Assembly (NCBI GenBank): GCA_023433505.1
Contig: JAEZCO010000021.1
Coordinates: 1 to 64,000 of the forward strand
Length of the DNA: 64,000 nucleotides
Direction of reading: 5' to 3'
Source of the DNA: Bacillota bacterium
GTDB taxonomy: Bacteria > Bacillota > Clostridia > Acetivibrionales > DTU013
In this document: one piece after another, positions 8,234 to 17,797 of the stretch
How positions within the stretch are numbered: position 1 is the stretch's first letter
Layout: each line of letters begins with the position of its first letter
Position numbers and translations under genes: made by a program
The notes under the pieces: generated by a model
What the model saw: the letters and a program-made list of their open reading frames with translations, nothing else
The model's database searches: none
Told to the model about the DNA's origin: nothing

Positions 8234-9634
8234 TTACTTCTTGGCATTCACCGCTTCCTCAAGAATCTTAAAGGATGCTTTCATGCCTTCCACGCCGAAA
8301 TCCTGTTTGTCCTTCTTTACAAGAATGCCGGTGTATTTGTCATTTCTAAATACATAATAGTAATCGGCGTCCTTTGATACAAAATCCACCTTCATGGTTC
8401 CGGGAGCAGACTTCAAATAGTATTTGATCGTGACTTCCGGAGTACCCATGGCTGCGTCGCCCGGATTGATTTCATCCAGCCCGATGCCGATCAATGCCTG
8501 ATAGAAATTCCTGAAGGGTTGTTTGTCGTCCTTATCCTTCATGGATGCATCCTTGCCGTCCATTGTGAATTTGTCCTTGTCGGTATCCGTTTTCCCTTCG
8601 GCATCCTTATAGGTCTCTACTCCAAAGGTAGTCATCTTCCCGTCCATCGTCAGTTCAATCTTGTTTATCTGATCAATATTCACGATATAGGCAAATATGT
8701 CTATGATCTCCTTCAAAGGCTTGTCGAGGAAATTATATGCGCTTTCACTGATGGTAAAAACATCGTTGGAGCCATCCAGTTTGGCGTAAATCAGGGAGCC
8801 CTTTTCCTTTTCCCTTCCCAGCAGCAGCTTGTAATGTGCCGAGGATGTAGCGTAATCAAATACATATGCGGGATTTGCCAGTCCGTATTTGGAAAGGTCA
8901 GCCGCATTTTCCTCTACATATTCCGAAGCCGTTGTCTGCGTCAAGGCGTCAATCATGGGACTTAAGGCGGAAGTATTCATGTTGCCCTGGATGGGAGCAA
9001 GCATTTGCCAGTCTGCGTCCCCATTTTTCTGCGCCTTGAACAAATTGCTTCCCTTTCTGTCCATGGCCACGGACAGAATGTCTTCGGACTTCAAGGTATA
9101 AAGGGTTTTATCCTTAATGTCCAGTCTCTTGACAAGCAGCGCTTCTGCTGTGTAGGTACCGATCACATAAACCTTGCCGCTGTCCTTAAGCTTTGCATAG
9201 TAGCCGCCCTTTGTGGGAGTCTCGCTGCCCAGCTGCAGTGTTTTTTCAGTACCGTCCGTCAGCTTCAAAGTGACCTGCACCGGCTTGTCCAGGCCGTAGC
9301 TGGAAAGGTCCTTTGCATCCTCTTCCACCACCTTGTCGGCGATGACAGACGAAGCATTGATGGCAATGCTGCTCAATTTGCTGGCGTCCGCCTTAAAATC
9401 CGTGGGAGACGACAGCACCCAGTTGGTATCCTTTTTAGCAATGACAAAAGTTCCCTCGGTATTTTCAATGGTTACTTTTTCGAGCTTGTCAGTGGTATAG
9501 TCAAGTACTTTAATGGTATCCGCAGTACTTTCCGTACCGTTGTCAGTCTTCTTATTCTTGCTGATGAAATAGTAAGCTCCTCCCAAAAGGGCTACAATTA
9601 CAGCAAGAATAATGGCATTTCTGTATAATTTCAT
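8234..9634 (-). CDS. DUF4340 domain protein, partner of Gld-like ABC transporter
   Basis: This 466-residue protein has one N-terminal membrane anchor (about residues 7-25) followed by a large, lysine- and aspartate-rich extracytoplasmic region. The region contains two related segments (around 45-160 and 185-300) with the SSYGLDKPVQVTLKLTDG / LSKYGLANPAYVFDY pattern typical of DUF4340. Such proteins are regularly encoded after GldG in bacterial gene sets; their biochemical role is unknown. Its ATG overlaps the GldG stop (ATGA), so translation is coupled. It is the last gene before a strong terminator. Confidence 0.8.
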   Translation of the reverse strand: MKLYRNAIILAVIVALLGGAYYFISKNKKTDNGTESTADTIKVLDYTTDKLEKVTIENTEGTFVIAKKDTNWVLSSPTDFKADASKLSSIAINASSVIADKVVEEDAKDLSSYGLDKPVQVTLKLTDGTEKTLQLGSETPTKGGYYAKLKDSGKVYVIGTYTAEALLVKRLDIKDKTLYTLKSEDILSVAMDRKGSNLFKAQKNGDADWQMLAPIQGNMNTSALSPMIDALTQTTASEYVEENAADLSKYGLANPAYVFDYATSSAHYKLLLGREKEKGSLIYAKLDGSNDVFTISESAYNFLDKPLKEIIDIFAYIVNIDQINKIELTMDGKMTTFGVETYKDAEGKTDTDKDKFTMDGKDASMKDKDDKQPFRNFYQALIGIGLDEINPGDAAMGTPEVTIKYYLKSAPGTMKVDFVSKDADYYYVFRNDKYTGILVKKDKQDFGVEGMKASFKILEEAVNAKK

Positions 9635-11103
9635 AAATGCCTCCTCCTCAGGAAGACGAACAAACCGGTTCCCAGGATGATCAGCGGCAGGATAATTACC
9701 AGCACCACTCCCATCATCGTGGCTTGCAGCTGGGAAACGTTGATCTGGATCTGTTCGTAGTTTTTCGTAGGCACTACAACTTCATCCTTCTTGTCAAACA
9801 TCCAGTTCAGGGATTGGACAAAGAAGACGACACTGTACTGATAATAGTTGGCATAGGGTCCTTGCTGCGCGCTGTCGCTTATAAAGGATGCATTACCCAT
9901 AACAAGGACCTTGGATGCGGCGGCCCCGCCTTTATTTTCTACGGCAACCGCAATATTCAGCGGACCTTGCAGGCTTTCTCCCCTGGCGGCGCTGGCAGGC
10001 TCACCCACTGCGGTGTTGCCGGTATTTATAAGGGATGTGGCCGTGATATATTCCTTGGCATTTTTCAAAATGCTTATGCTCCTGGAATTGTTGAATACCA
10101 CCTGTGAGCTTTGTGGGATGATGGAATTGCTGTTCACGTTCATCACAATGGTGTATTCGTCTTCGGGAGCATGCCTGCTCTGATCGGTTTCTTTCACCTT
10201 GTCATAATCAACCGCAACGTTGAAGGTGCTTAAAAGGGAGTTGAAGTTATTGAAGTCCGGATCGCCGGACAGGTAGTCAAACATAAATACGGCTTTTCCG
10301 CCTGCCTTAAGATACGCCTCGATTGCATTCCTCTCGGGCATGGAAAGGTCGTTCTTCGGTGAAGCAACTACGACAATCTCCGCATCCTCCGGCATTTTAG
10401 CGGCCGTTGTAAGGTTAATTGTTTTTACTTCATAGTTGTTTTGCTCAAGGAACTTCTTCACTGTGGTATAATCGCTGTCCACGCTGACTTCGCTGTGGCC
10501 TTCGGTGAAATATACCACAGGAGTCTTTTCGGATGTAACATATTTTATTGCTCCGGTAAAGCCCTGCTCCGCGTTGGAACCGATCATGGACTGCTGGAAG
10601 GTCTGTTGGTCCGTCTGGACCTCGAAAAGATCATAGTAGCTCAGCTTTTTCTTCTTTTCTTTGCCGTTCACAGTACTCTTCACAATAAAGTCATTCTTTG
10701 CAGGCTCCAACGTGTTTTGCTCGTCAAGCTCCTTCGTGATGCCGGGATTTTTATCAGGATCAATATATTCCACTTTTACATGGCCATTTTTCTGGTAGAG
10801 AGTGAGCAAATCAGTTACTTCTTTATATTCATTGCCTGAACCGATTTTTCCGTCATCAAAAAGTCCGATAATGGTAACGTCCTGCTTAAGGTCCTTCAGA
10901 ACGTTTTTGGTGACATCCGATAAGGAAAACAGCTTGTTTGAAGTCAAATCCACCTTTAAATCAGCCATTCCCACCAGGATGTTGACCAGAATCGCAATGC
11001 CCACTACGGCCGCGATCAAGATGATGGAATTTGTCCCGTATTTCAAGCTTCTTTTGCTAAAAAACTTTTTTATTCCATTCATAATTTTATCCATTTCAAT
11101 CAC
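9631..11103 (-). CDS. GldG-like ABC-associated membrane protein
   Basis: This 490-residue protein has an N-terminal membrane helix (about 25-45), a long extracytoplasmic part containing the DLTSNKLFSLSDVTKNVLKDL block typical of GldG/IFT52-like ABC accessory proteins, and a C-terminal helix followed by RRRHL. In Bacteroidetes, GldG works with GldA and GldF; in Firmicutes the set is widespread and of unknown substrate. The GTG at 11103 overlaps the permease stop (GTGA). An alternative ATG at 11094 is six bases after GGGGTG. It is third in a four-gene operon. Confidence 0.8.
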   Translation of the reverse strand: MIEMDKIMNGIKKFFSKRSLKYGTNSIILIAAVVGIAILVNILVGMADLKVDLTSNKLFSLSDVTKNVLKDLKQDVTIIGLFDDGKIGSGNEYKEVTDLLTLYQKNGHVKVEYIDPDKNPGITKELDEQNTLEPAKNDFIVKSTVNGKEKKKKLSYYDLFEVQTDQQTFQQSMIGSNAEQGFTGAIKYVTSEKTPVVYFTEGHSEVSVDSDYTTVKKFLEQNNYEVKTINLTTAAKMPEDAEIVVVASPKNDLSMPERNAIEAYLKAGGKAVFMFDYLSGDPDFNNFNSLLSTFNVAVDYDKVKETDQSRHAPEDEYTIVMNVNSNSIIPQSSQVVFNNSRSISILKNAKEYITATSLINTGNTAVGEPASAARGESLQGPLNIAVAVENKGGAAASKVLVMGNASFISDSAQQGPYANYYQYSVVFFVQSLNWMFDKKDEVVVPTKNYEQIQINVSQLQATMMGVVLVIILPLIILGTGLFVFLRRRHL

Positions 11104-11807
11104 CCCTGACTCCAGCGTCTTTTTTCTATGATTCGAACCGTTAGGAATAAGAATACCGCCACAAAGCTCAGATAATAGACTACAGGACCCAGACCCAGGA
11201 TGCCCCTGCTGAAATCGTCATACCGGTTGAGCAGCGAGAACCAGTCCAGAATCTTTCCTACCACCCCTCCGATGGAAGAGCTGATGGAGCCGGCGATATA
11301 CATGATGAAAAGGCTTACGATACCGATAATGGCAGCGATTACCTGACTTTCGGTAAGGGCGGATGCAAATACTCCGACGGAAATAAATGCCGCTCCCAGA
11401 AGCAGGAAGCCGATGTAGCCGCCAACCATGGAAGGGGTGAACTGTCCGCCGAAAGCCACCAGAACGATGGGATAAATAAAGGTTATGACCGTAAGGACCA
11501 AATAAACAAAGTACGAGGCAAGGAACTTGCCTACAACGATGGAGGTCAGGCTGGCCGGTGAGGTCAAAAGCAATACTTCCGTGCCGTTTTTCCTGTCTTC
11601 CGCCATGATTTTCATGGTCAGAATCGGAATGATAAATACCAGGAATACGATGGCATTCCCGAGTACGCCGTTAAAGTTACCGCTCATGCTGAGCAGGTTT
11701 CCGAAAGTGAAAAATATTGATGTCAATACAATGAACAAGCCAATCAATACATAGGCGATGGGAGAATAAAAATAGGATTTTACTTCCTTCCAGAATATCG
11801 CAGCCAT
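11100..11807 (-). CDS. ABC-2 type transporter permease (GldF-like)
   Basis: This 235-residue integral membrane protein has six predicted helices and the N-terminal amphipathic segment AAIFWKEVKSYFYSPIAYV. That segment is typical of ABC-2/GldF permeases, where it contacts the ATPase. The adjoining gene upstream encodes the ATPase with only two bases between them, and the next gene starts within its stop codon. This supports one complex of ATPase, permease, GldG and DUF4340. The substrate is unknown. Confidence 0.85.
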   Translation of the reverse strand: MAAIFWKEVKSYFYSPIAYVLIGLFIVLTSIFFTFGNLLSMSGNFNGVLGNAIVFLVFIIPILTMKIMAEDRKNGTEVLLLTSPASLTSIVVGKFLASYFVYLVLTVITFIYPIVLVAFGGQFTPSMVGGYIGFLLLGAAFISVGVFASALTESQVIAAIIGIVSLFIMYIAGSISSSIGGVVGKILDWFSLLNRYDDFSRGILGLGPVVYYLSFVAVFLFLTVRIIEKRRWSQG

Positions 11808-11809
11808 AA

Positions 11810-12757
11810 TTACACAACCTCCTTTTCCTGGGTGACAATTTGCAGGAATATGTCTTCAAGGGTCAAATCGAGGGATTTTAACTCCAGGATCGGATATCCC
11901 ACCTTTGCCAGAGCAAAGAACAACGGCTTGCGGATATCGACTTCCTTGTCGGATTCGACGACATAGCTGAGAACGTCTTTTTCCTTATCAACCCCGGGCT
12001 CTACATACTTGACGCCATAGATCTCCTTTATGGTGTTGAGGACGGAATTTTTAGGTCCCGCTACCGTGACAAGGAGTCTTGACGCCGTTCCGAAGCCTTT
12101 GGAAAGGTTTTCCGGTGTATCGATAGCAGCGATTTCTCCTTTGTTTATGATTACAACGCGCTCGCATACGGCGCTTACTTCAGGCAGGATGTGTGAGCTT
12201 AAAATGATTGTATGCTCTTTGCCCAAAGCCTTGATTAGCTTTCTGATTTCGATGATCTGCTTGGGGTCCAGACCTACGGTAGGCTCGTCCAATATCAAAA
12301 CCTCGGGGCTTCCTATCAATGACTGGGCAAGACCCACCCTTTGCTTGTAGCCCTTGGAAAGGTTCTTGATCAGCCTGTTCCTGTGGTCTCCGATTTTTAC
12401 AAGCTCCATGATGTCGCCGATCTGGCTTTTCCTGAGCTTTTTGTCCACTGTTTTCAACTCGGATACGAAATCCAGGTAATCCTTTACAGTCATATCCATA
12501 TATACCGGTGGTTGTTCAGGAAGGTATCCTATGCGCTTTTTGACTTCCTTGGGATTTTCCAGGATATCATAGCCACAAACCTTGACCGTACCTTCACTTG
12601 ACGGCAGAAAACCGGTTATGATATTCATCGTCGTCGACTTACCGGCACCGTTTGGCCCAAGGAAACCCAGTATTTCGCCTTTTTCCACTGTAAAATTAAG
12701 ATTGTTGACAGCCTTTATTTGACCATATCTCTTGGTCAAATTCTGAATCTCTATCAT
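11810..12757 (-). CDS. ABC transporter ATP-binding protein (GldA-like)
   Basis: This is the nucleotide-binding subunit of the four-gene ABC system. It shows Walker A GPNGAGKST, signature LSKGYKQRVGLAQ, Walker B VLILDEPTVGLD and the switch histidine in ILSSH. The C-terminal extension (about residues 220-315) is common in this exporter-type subfamily. The ATG at 12757 gives MIEIQNLTKRYGQ and has AGGGGGG six bases upstream; a longer reading frame to 12790 has no ribosome site. It is first in the operon and has a possible promoter at 12840-12867. Confidence 0.92.
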   Translation of the reverse strand: MIEIQNLTKRYGQIKAVNNLNFTVEKGEILGFLGPNGAGKSTTMNIITGFLPSSEGTVKVCGYDILENPKEVKKRIGYLPEQPPVYMDMTVKDYLDFVSELKTVDKKLRKSQIGDIMELVKIGDHRNRLIKNLSKGYKQRVGLAQSLIGSPEVLILDEPTVGLDPKQIIEIRKLIKALGKEHTIILSSHILPEVSAVCERVVIINKGEIAAIDTPENLSKGFGTASRLLVTVAGPKNSVLNTIKEIYGVKYVEPGVDKEKDVLSYVVESDKEVDIRKPLFFALAKVGYPILELKSLDLTLEDIFLQIVTQEKEVV

Positions 12758-12839
12758 CGCTTTCCCCCCTGCTAACATGTTAGGGAACACCTGGTCCCCT
12801 CTGTTGAACGCATTTACGCATTTTAATTATGCTAAATAC

Positions 12840-12867
12840 ATTTTACTAAATTGTGAACAAACTGTAA
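12840..12867 (-). promoter_or_regulatory. Candidate promoter of the Gld-like ABC operon
   Basis: On the minus strand TTACAG (12862-12867) and TAAAAT (12840-12845) are 16 bases apart, upstream of the ATPase gene. The match is moderate. Confidence 0.35.
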
Positions 12868-12937
12868 CATATACTACGGCAAAGCAATTCCTGGGAAACA
12901 AAACGCTACGTTTTTCCGCAGTCTTACTACAGTATTG

Positions 12938-12972
12938 TGAAAAAGGCCTGCGAAATATTCAGGCCTTTTTCA
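12938..12972. terminator. Bidirectional-looking terminator after the Ca-ATPase gene
   Basis: TGAAAAAGGCCTG (12938-12950) pairs perfectly with CAGGCCTTTTTCA (12960-12972) around a 9-base loop. The A-run and T-run at the stem base suit termination in either direction. It lies 84 bases downstream of the P-type ATPase stop codon, which it most likely ends. Confidence 0.8.
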
Positions 12973-13055
12973 GCAAAATCATTATATATTTTTTAAAATT
13001 TCTTTTCAAGGAAAATTTATTCCCGACCGCTCCGATTTATTTCCGCTCCTCCGCC

Positions 13056-15716
13056 CTACTTCTTGCCGGGTCTGAAAAAGCTGGCGGTCACCGGTCCCAG
13101 GAAGCTGAGTCCGCCGATAATGACCCATTCAGTCAACGTCAACGGTACCGTATTGAATATTGTTTGCAGGGTGGGGATGTACAGTACGCCGAAAATCATA
13201 ACCAATGAGCATAAGACTGCCCAGATCAGGTACATGTTATTAAAGATGGGGATTTCAAATATACTCTTGCGCTCCGATTTACATTCGAAAACGTGAATCA
13301 GCTGAGTCAATACAAGGGTGGCGAAAGCTCCTGTCCTTGCGCTCTCTACTCCGCTGCCCATATACATGATGGTTACGAATACGCCCAATGTTGTGAGTCC
13401 AATGAGAACTCCCCTGAACAAGATCAGTTTTAAGAGCCCATGCGAGAATATATTCTCCTTTGAACCTCTGGGAGGCTGAAGCATAATGTCCTTTCCCGGA
13501 GGGTCAAAACCCAGGGCTACCGCCGGGAGGCCATCCGTCACCAGGTTTACCCACAAGATCTGGATGGGAAGCAGCGGAATGGGAAGACCTATCAGCATGC
13601 CCAGGAACATGGTGAGTACTTCACCGATATTGCAAGCCAGCATGTAGCGGATAAACTTTCGGATATTGTTATAGATGACGCGCCCCTCTTCAACGGCCGC
13701 GACAATTGTTGCAAAGTTATCATCCATAAGGATCATGGCGGAAGCTTCTTTGGTTACATCCGTACCCGTAAGCCCCATGGAAACGCCGATATCGGCCTCT
13801 TTCACCGCAGGAGCGTCGTTGACGCCGTCTCCGGTCATTGCCACGACATGCCCCAGTTTTTTAAGCACTCGGACAATCATCAGCTTATGCTTTGGAGAAA
13901 CCCTGGCATATACGCCGACGTTTTCCGCCATCTTTTCAAGCTTTGTTTCATCCATTTCATCCAGTTCGGCACCTGTCAGCACCTTGTCGTTTTTGGACAG
14001 TATTTCAAGCTCTTTTGCAATGGCTGTTGCCGTGAGCTTATGGTCTCCTGTGATCATTACGGGCTTTATCCCGGCCATTCTGCATTTACGGACGGCGTCC
14101 AGGGCCTCTTTCCGCGGAGGGTCGATCATCCCTGTAAGCCCTGCGAAAACAAGCTCGCTCTCCAGTCCCCGGTTCTTATAGCTTCTTGACCCCAGCTTTT
14201 TATAGGCCATGCCCAGTACCCGGAGAGCCTCTCCGGCCATGAGATTGTTGTTTTTCATGATTTCCGCCTTCATCCCGGCCGTCAAATCGACGACCCCTTT
14301 GGAAGTGTAAGCCTTTGTACACATAGTGATGATAATATCCGGCGCTCCCTTGGTAAATACATAGGTCTCGCCAATGTGATTGTCGCACACCACCGACATA
14401 CATTTCCGGTCCGAATCAAAAGGCATCTCGTCGATTCTAAACCAGGAGGCGTCAAGGGCCTCCCTCGTCAAGCCCGCTTTTGCCGCGACTACCAGCAGCG
14501 CACCTTCGGTAGGATCTCCCGTCATTTCCCAGACATTCTCTTGCTTTTGCTCCACTTCGGCATTGTTGCAAAGTGCTCCGATTTCCAGATTAAGCTTGAG
14601 AATATTCTGTTTCAACGGATCTATCCCTGCAAAGCTGTCGAAAAAAACACCTCTTTTGTCCTTGCTTCCCTTTACCTCATACATCTTTCCGCCGACATAA
14701 ATCTTCCTTACCGTCATCCTGTTTTCCGTCAGGGTGCCCGTCTTGTCGGAGCATATGATACTGGCGCATCCAAGGGTTTCAACGGCGGGAAGCTTTCTTA
14801 TGAGCGCATTTCTTTTCAGCATCCTCTGGACGCCCAGGGCCAGGGCTATGGTCACTATCGCAGGCAGCCCCTCGGGAACTGCCGCAACCGCCAGGCTTAT
14901 GCCTGCCAGCAGCATGTTGAAAAGCTCTTCGCCGCGCAAAACTCCGGTGACGGAGACAATGGCGCAAATAATGAGACAGCCTGCCACAATCAGCTTTCCA
15001 AGATGCTCCAGCTTTTTTTGCAGGGGAGTCTCATCTTCTTCAATATTCTGTATCAAGCCGGCTATGCTGCCCATCTCCGTATTCATGCCTGTAGCATGGA
15101 CCACGGCTCTGGCCCTGCCGCCTGTCACAACCGTCCCCATATATACCAGTGCAGCTTTCTGTGTGGTATCATGAAGCCTGTTCCCGGCTTTGGAAACCGA
15201 CTTCTCAACAGGGACGGACTCTCCGGTTAAAAGCGATTCGTCCACCTGCAAATTATTGCCCTCAATCAAGGATGCATCTGCCGGTACCCTGTCACCGGTC
15301 TCAAGGATGATCAGATCTCCGGGAACAATCTGTTCTGCCGGTATGCTTACGCTTCTCCCGTTCCGGATAACCTTTGCTGTCGGGGCTGCAAGACCTTTAA
15401 GGGCCTCCAGGGTTTTTTCCGTCCTGAATTCCTGAACAAAACCCAAAATAGCGTTTAGTACGACTATAGCGATAATCGTTACCGCTTCCGTCATTTCACC
15501 CATCAATGCCGATATGGCAGTGGCTGCCAGCAGGATTAAAACCATGAAATCACTGAATTGCTCGAAGAAAATCCGGAACACGGATACCCGTTTATTCTCC
15601 GTCAGGGTATTGGGTCCGTGCTCCTTTAATTTTTTCCCGGCTTCCTTGTCGCTGAGGCCGGTATGTAATTCATTTTCCCGGAGATTTTTTTTCAGCATTG
15701 CTTCGTGCATACTCAA
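13056..15716 (-). CDS. Calcium-transporting P-type ATPase (P2A, PacL/SERCA-like)
   Basis: This roughly 887-residue membrane pump couples ATP hydrolysis to cation export, most likely Ca2+. It has the N-terminal cation-ATPase domain, the actuator motif TGES, the ion-binding PEGLP in helix 4, the phosphorylation site CSDKTGTLTEN, the nucleotide-binding KGAPD segment, the hinge TGDGVNDAPA and a C-terminal helix bundle. I chose a TTG at 15716, which is eight bases after GAGGTG. An ATG two codons later is possible, while the longer frame to 15833 is not supported. It appears monocistronic, with a terminator downstream. Confidence 0.9.
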   Translation of the reverse strand: MSMHEAMLKKNLRENELHTGLSDKEAGKKLKEHGPNTLTENKRVSVFRIFFEQFSDFMVLILLAATAISALMGEMTEAVTIIAIVVLNAILGFVQEFRTEKTLEALKGLAAPTAKVIRNGRSVSIPAEQIVPGDLIILETGDRVPADASLIEGNNLQVDESLLTGESVPVEKSVSKAGNRLHDTTQKAALVYMGTVVTGGRARAVVHATGMNTEMGSIAGLIQNIEEDETPLQKKLEHLGKLIVAGCLIICAIVSVTGVLRGEELFNMLLAGISLAVAAVPEGLPAIVTIALALGVQRMLKRNALIRKLPAVETLGCASIICSDKTGTLTENRMTVRKIYVGGKMYEVKGSKDKRGVFFDSFAGIDPLKQNILKLNLEIGALCNNAEVEQKQENVWEMTGDPTEGALLVVAAKAGLTREALDASWFRIDEMPFDSDRKCMSVVCDNHIGETYVFTKGAPDIIITMCTKAYTSKGVVDLTAGMKAEIMKNNNLMAGEALRVLGMAYKKLGSRSYKNRGLESELVFAGLTGMIDPPRKEALDAVRKCRMAGIKPVMITGDHKLTATAIAKELEILSKNDKVLTGAELDEMDETKLEKMAENVGVYARVSPKHKLMIVRVLKKLGHVVAMTGDGVNDAPAVKEADIGVSMGLTGTDVTKEASAMILMDDNFATIVAAVEEGRVIYNNIRKFIRYMLACNIGEVLTMFLGMLIGLPIPLLPIQILWVNLVTDGLPAVALGFDPPGKDIMLQPPRGSKENIFSHGLLKLILFRGVLIGLTTLGVFVTIMYMGSGVESARTGAFATLVLTQLIHVFECKSERKSIFEIPIFNNMYLIWAVLCSLVMIFGVLYIPTLQTIFNTVPLTLTEWVIIGGLSFLGPVTASFFRPGKK

Positions 15717-15855
15717 TTTTGCTACACCTCTTTCTACCCACGTCCTATTTTTATTCGAAAAAAAGGCCGAATAGTACAGGTATCTGCTGAGGATGCTGCT
15801 TCCATTCCGGAGTTTCCAGCATAAGTGAGGCAATAATTTTAAATATAAAAAAATA

Positions 15856-16012
15856 GGGCTGTCTCAAAACATTTCTGTCATTGGCATAAAAAGGAATCCA
15901 ATGTAGGGGCGACCACTGGTCGCCCACCTGGATGGACTTTGGAGGGCGATCAATGATCGCCCCTACACCTTTTTATCCTCAGAATGACAGCTTTCCTATT
16001 TTGAGACAGCCC
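15856..16012. repeat. Nested palindromic intergenic element
   Basis: The 340-base gap between the P-ATPase gene and the next gene is dominated by this 157 bp element. The outer terminal repeats are GGGCTGTCTCAAAA (15856-15869) and TTTTGAGACAGCCC (15999-16012), followed inward by CTGTCATT/AATGACAG. Inside lies TGTAGGGGCGA (15902-15912) inverted at 15957-15967. This encloses two related perfect 19-base palindromes at 15907-15925 and 15943-15962 (GGGCGACCA-C-TGGTCGCCC type). It has no coding content. The layering suggests one mobile palindrome inserted in another. Confidence 0.75.
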
Positions 16013-16055
16013 CATTGGGCTATTCTGCCTTGATACAGGCATTATCATCCCGTTA

Positions 16056-17597
16056 TTATACTGTTTTCTTGTATTCATCAATCTGCTTCTGCATCTCTTG
16101 AATTATTTTATCGCTTCCGGATGCTTTAAGTTTGTCTAAAAACTGAGGCAGATAGGAGGTGGGGTCGGCAGAACCGGTTAAAAGAATCGGGATGTACTCC
16201 TTTATAACTGCCTGGCATTGGCTGATTTCCACTTTTACAGCTTCAGGATCAAAGCTGAAGCCCAGTACGGGTGAAGGCTGCGCCGCTTGATTCATTTGCG
16301 CCGTAAGTTCCCATGTGCCCTCTTCCTGACCCGGCCTGTAGAATCCGTTAAACTGGCAGCCGTATTCCCAGTCCACACCAGGTGCATATCCGGTATTTTC
16401 AACTTCTTCTACCGTATTTGTCCCAACCTTCTTGTAATGTGTGCCTTCTATCCCATGGCACAGTAAATTATACAGGGTTTTATCGGTGTTAATCCTTTCA
16501 AGGAACATCATGGCCCTTTCGGGATTTTTACAGCTTGAGCTTATGGCGGTTAATCCGGCCTGTGCCGCTACGGATGAAAGATAAGGCGAGCCAAATTTGA
16601 TTTCTACCAGTTCCTCGGGCTTCAGGTCCATTGAGTTTGCCATTTCGGCCAAACCGCCCGGTTTGTATGTACCTTCAATCTCAACGACATTCTTTGCAGT
16701 TTTACGGTCGGCAGTCGTATCGCTAACCGTAGCGGCATCCTTTCTCCATAGGCCCTTCAAATACCATGACCTGGCAGTTGTGAAAAGGTCCTTGACTTCC
16801 TGTGATTCATATTGGTTTATGACCTTGGCATCCTTGTCGTTTGCGTATATCGCTCCAGGCATATACGTACCTGCCAACTCTTCAATTCCTAAGGAACGCA
16901 TGAAATATATGGTTTGATTGGAGCTATTTATATCAATGGGGTAGACTCCTTTATCATTTTGCGCTACCGAAACAAGCAGCGGCTCCAGATCCTGTATCTT
17001 TTTCACCTTTGTTATATCAAAGTTATACTTGTCAACATATTTCTTCTGAACTGCAATTGCATCCTGGAAAACCTCTATCTGATAGTTCGGAAAGCCATAG
17101 GTCTTTCCTTTCACCTTAACGGTTTTCCACACGTTTTCAGGAATTTGCTTGGTTGCATTGGGGGCATATTCGTTCATCATGGAGTCGATGGCGACAAATG
17201 CGCCTTTTGATACACTCTGAAGATAATTGAATATCCAGGAGGAAGTGAAGCATAAATCAAAGCTGTCACCCGAAGCAATCAGAAGCTGCATTTTTTGTTC
17301 ATAGCTGTCCCAGTCATAGGTTACCGTGTCCAGGGTAGCATTGATTTCAGGCCGGATTATTTTGTTCATTTCAGCCAGGACCATATCCTTGTCTTTTTGT
17401 TCGCCACCTACCAAATACCATTTGAGTTCAACCGGAGCCAGTTCTTTTTGCGTAGGCGCATCCGCAGCGATGGTGACACCTGCTGCTGTTGTATCTGCCA
17501 CCTGGGTAGGAGCGGTGCTGTTACCGCACGCAGTAAATAGAACACCCATAAAGATAAATACCAGGAATAAAGATAATATCTTTGAAGATTTCTTCAT
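16056..17597 (-). CDS. Sugar ABC transporter substrate-binding lipoprotein (LplA-type)
   Basis: This 513-residue secreted lipoprotein begins with MKKSSKILSLFLVF and has a lipobox ending in FTACG, so the mature protein is anchored at Cys24. A linker rich in Thr/Ala precedes a periplasmic-binding-protein fold with a DUF3502-like C-terminal part, as in LplA/YtcQ proteins that capture oligosaccharides for CUT1 importers. The ATG has GGGAGG eight bases upstream. It is third after two permease genes on the same strand, separated by 200 bases in which I see no clear terminator. Confidence 0.88.
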   Translation of the reverse strand: MKKSSKILSLFLVFIFMGVLFTACGNSTAPTQVADTTAAGVTIAADAPTQKELAPVELKWYLVGGEQKDKDMVLAEMNKIIRPEINATLDTVTYDWDSYEQKMQLLIASGDSFDLCFTSSWIFNYLQSVSKGAFVAIDSMMNEYAPNATKQIPENVWKTVKVKGKTYGFPNYQIEVFQDAIAVQKKYVDKYNFDITKVKKIQDLEPLLVSVAQNDKGVYPIDINSSNQTIYFMRSLGIEELAGTYMPGAIYANDKDAKVINQYESQEVKDLFTTARSWYLKGLWRKDAATVSDTTADRKTAKNVVEIEGTYKPGGLAEMANSMDLKPEELVEIKFGSPYLSSVAAQAGLTAISSSCKNPERAMMFLERINTDKTLYNLLCHGIEGTHYKKVGTNTVEEVENTGYAPGVDWEYGCQFNGFYRPGQEEGTWELTAQMNQAAQPSPVLGFSFDPEAVKVEISQCQAVIKEYIPILLTGSADPTSYLPQFLDKLKASGSDKIIQEMQKQIDEYKKTV

Positions 17598-17797
17598 AAA
17601 TTGATCCTCCCGTTTTTTAATAAAACCCCTGCTTTAATTTTTTATTCGATTTAAATTGTGAGTGTCTTTTAAGTCATTTCAATCTTATGAGGTGTTTAGA
17701 TCGTCTACCCTAATAATAATCAAAAGCCTCAAATAAATCACCTCCATTTTGTCCTTCTGATTTTATTTAACGGAAAAACCCGTTAGTTTCAGCCTCA

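Noticed and set aside
15717..15833. N-terminal extension of the Ca-ATPase
   Set aside because: The added residues do not match the family and no ribosome site precedes them, whereas a TTG at 15716 has GAGGTG at the proper distance.
15902..15967. CRISPR-like repeat pair
   Set aside because: The two 19-base units are palindromes inside one inverted repeat, with no spacer series and no cas genes.
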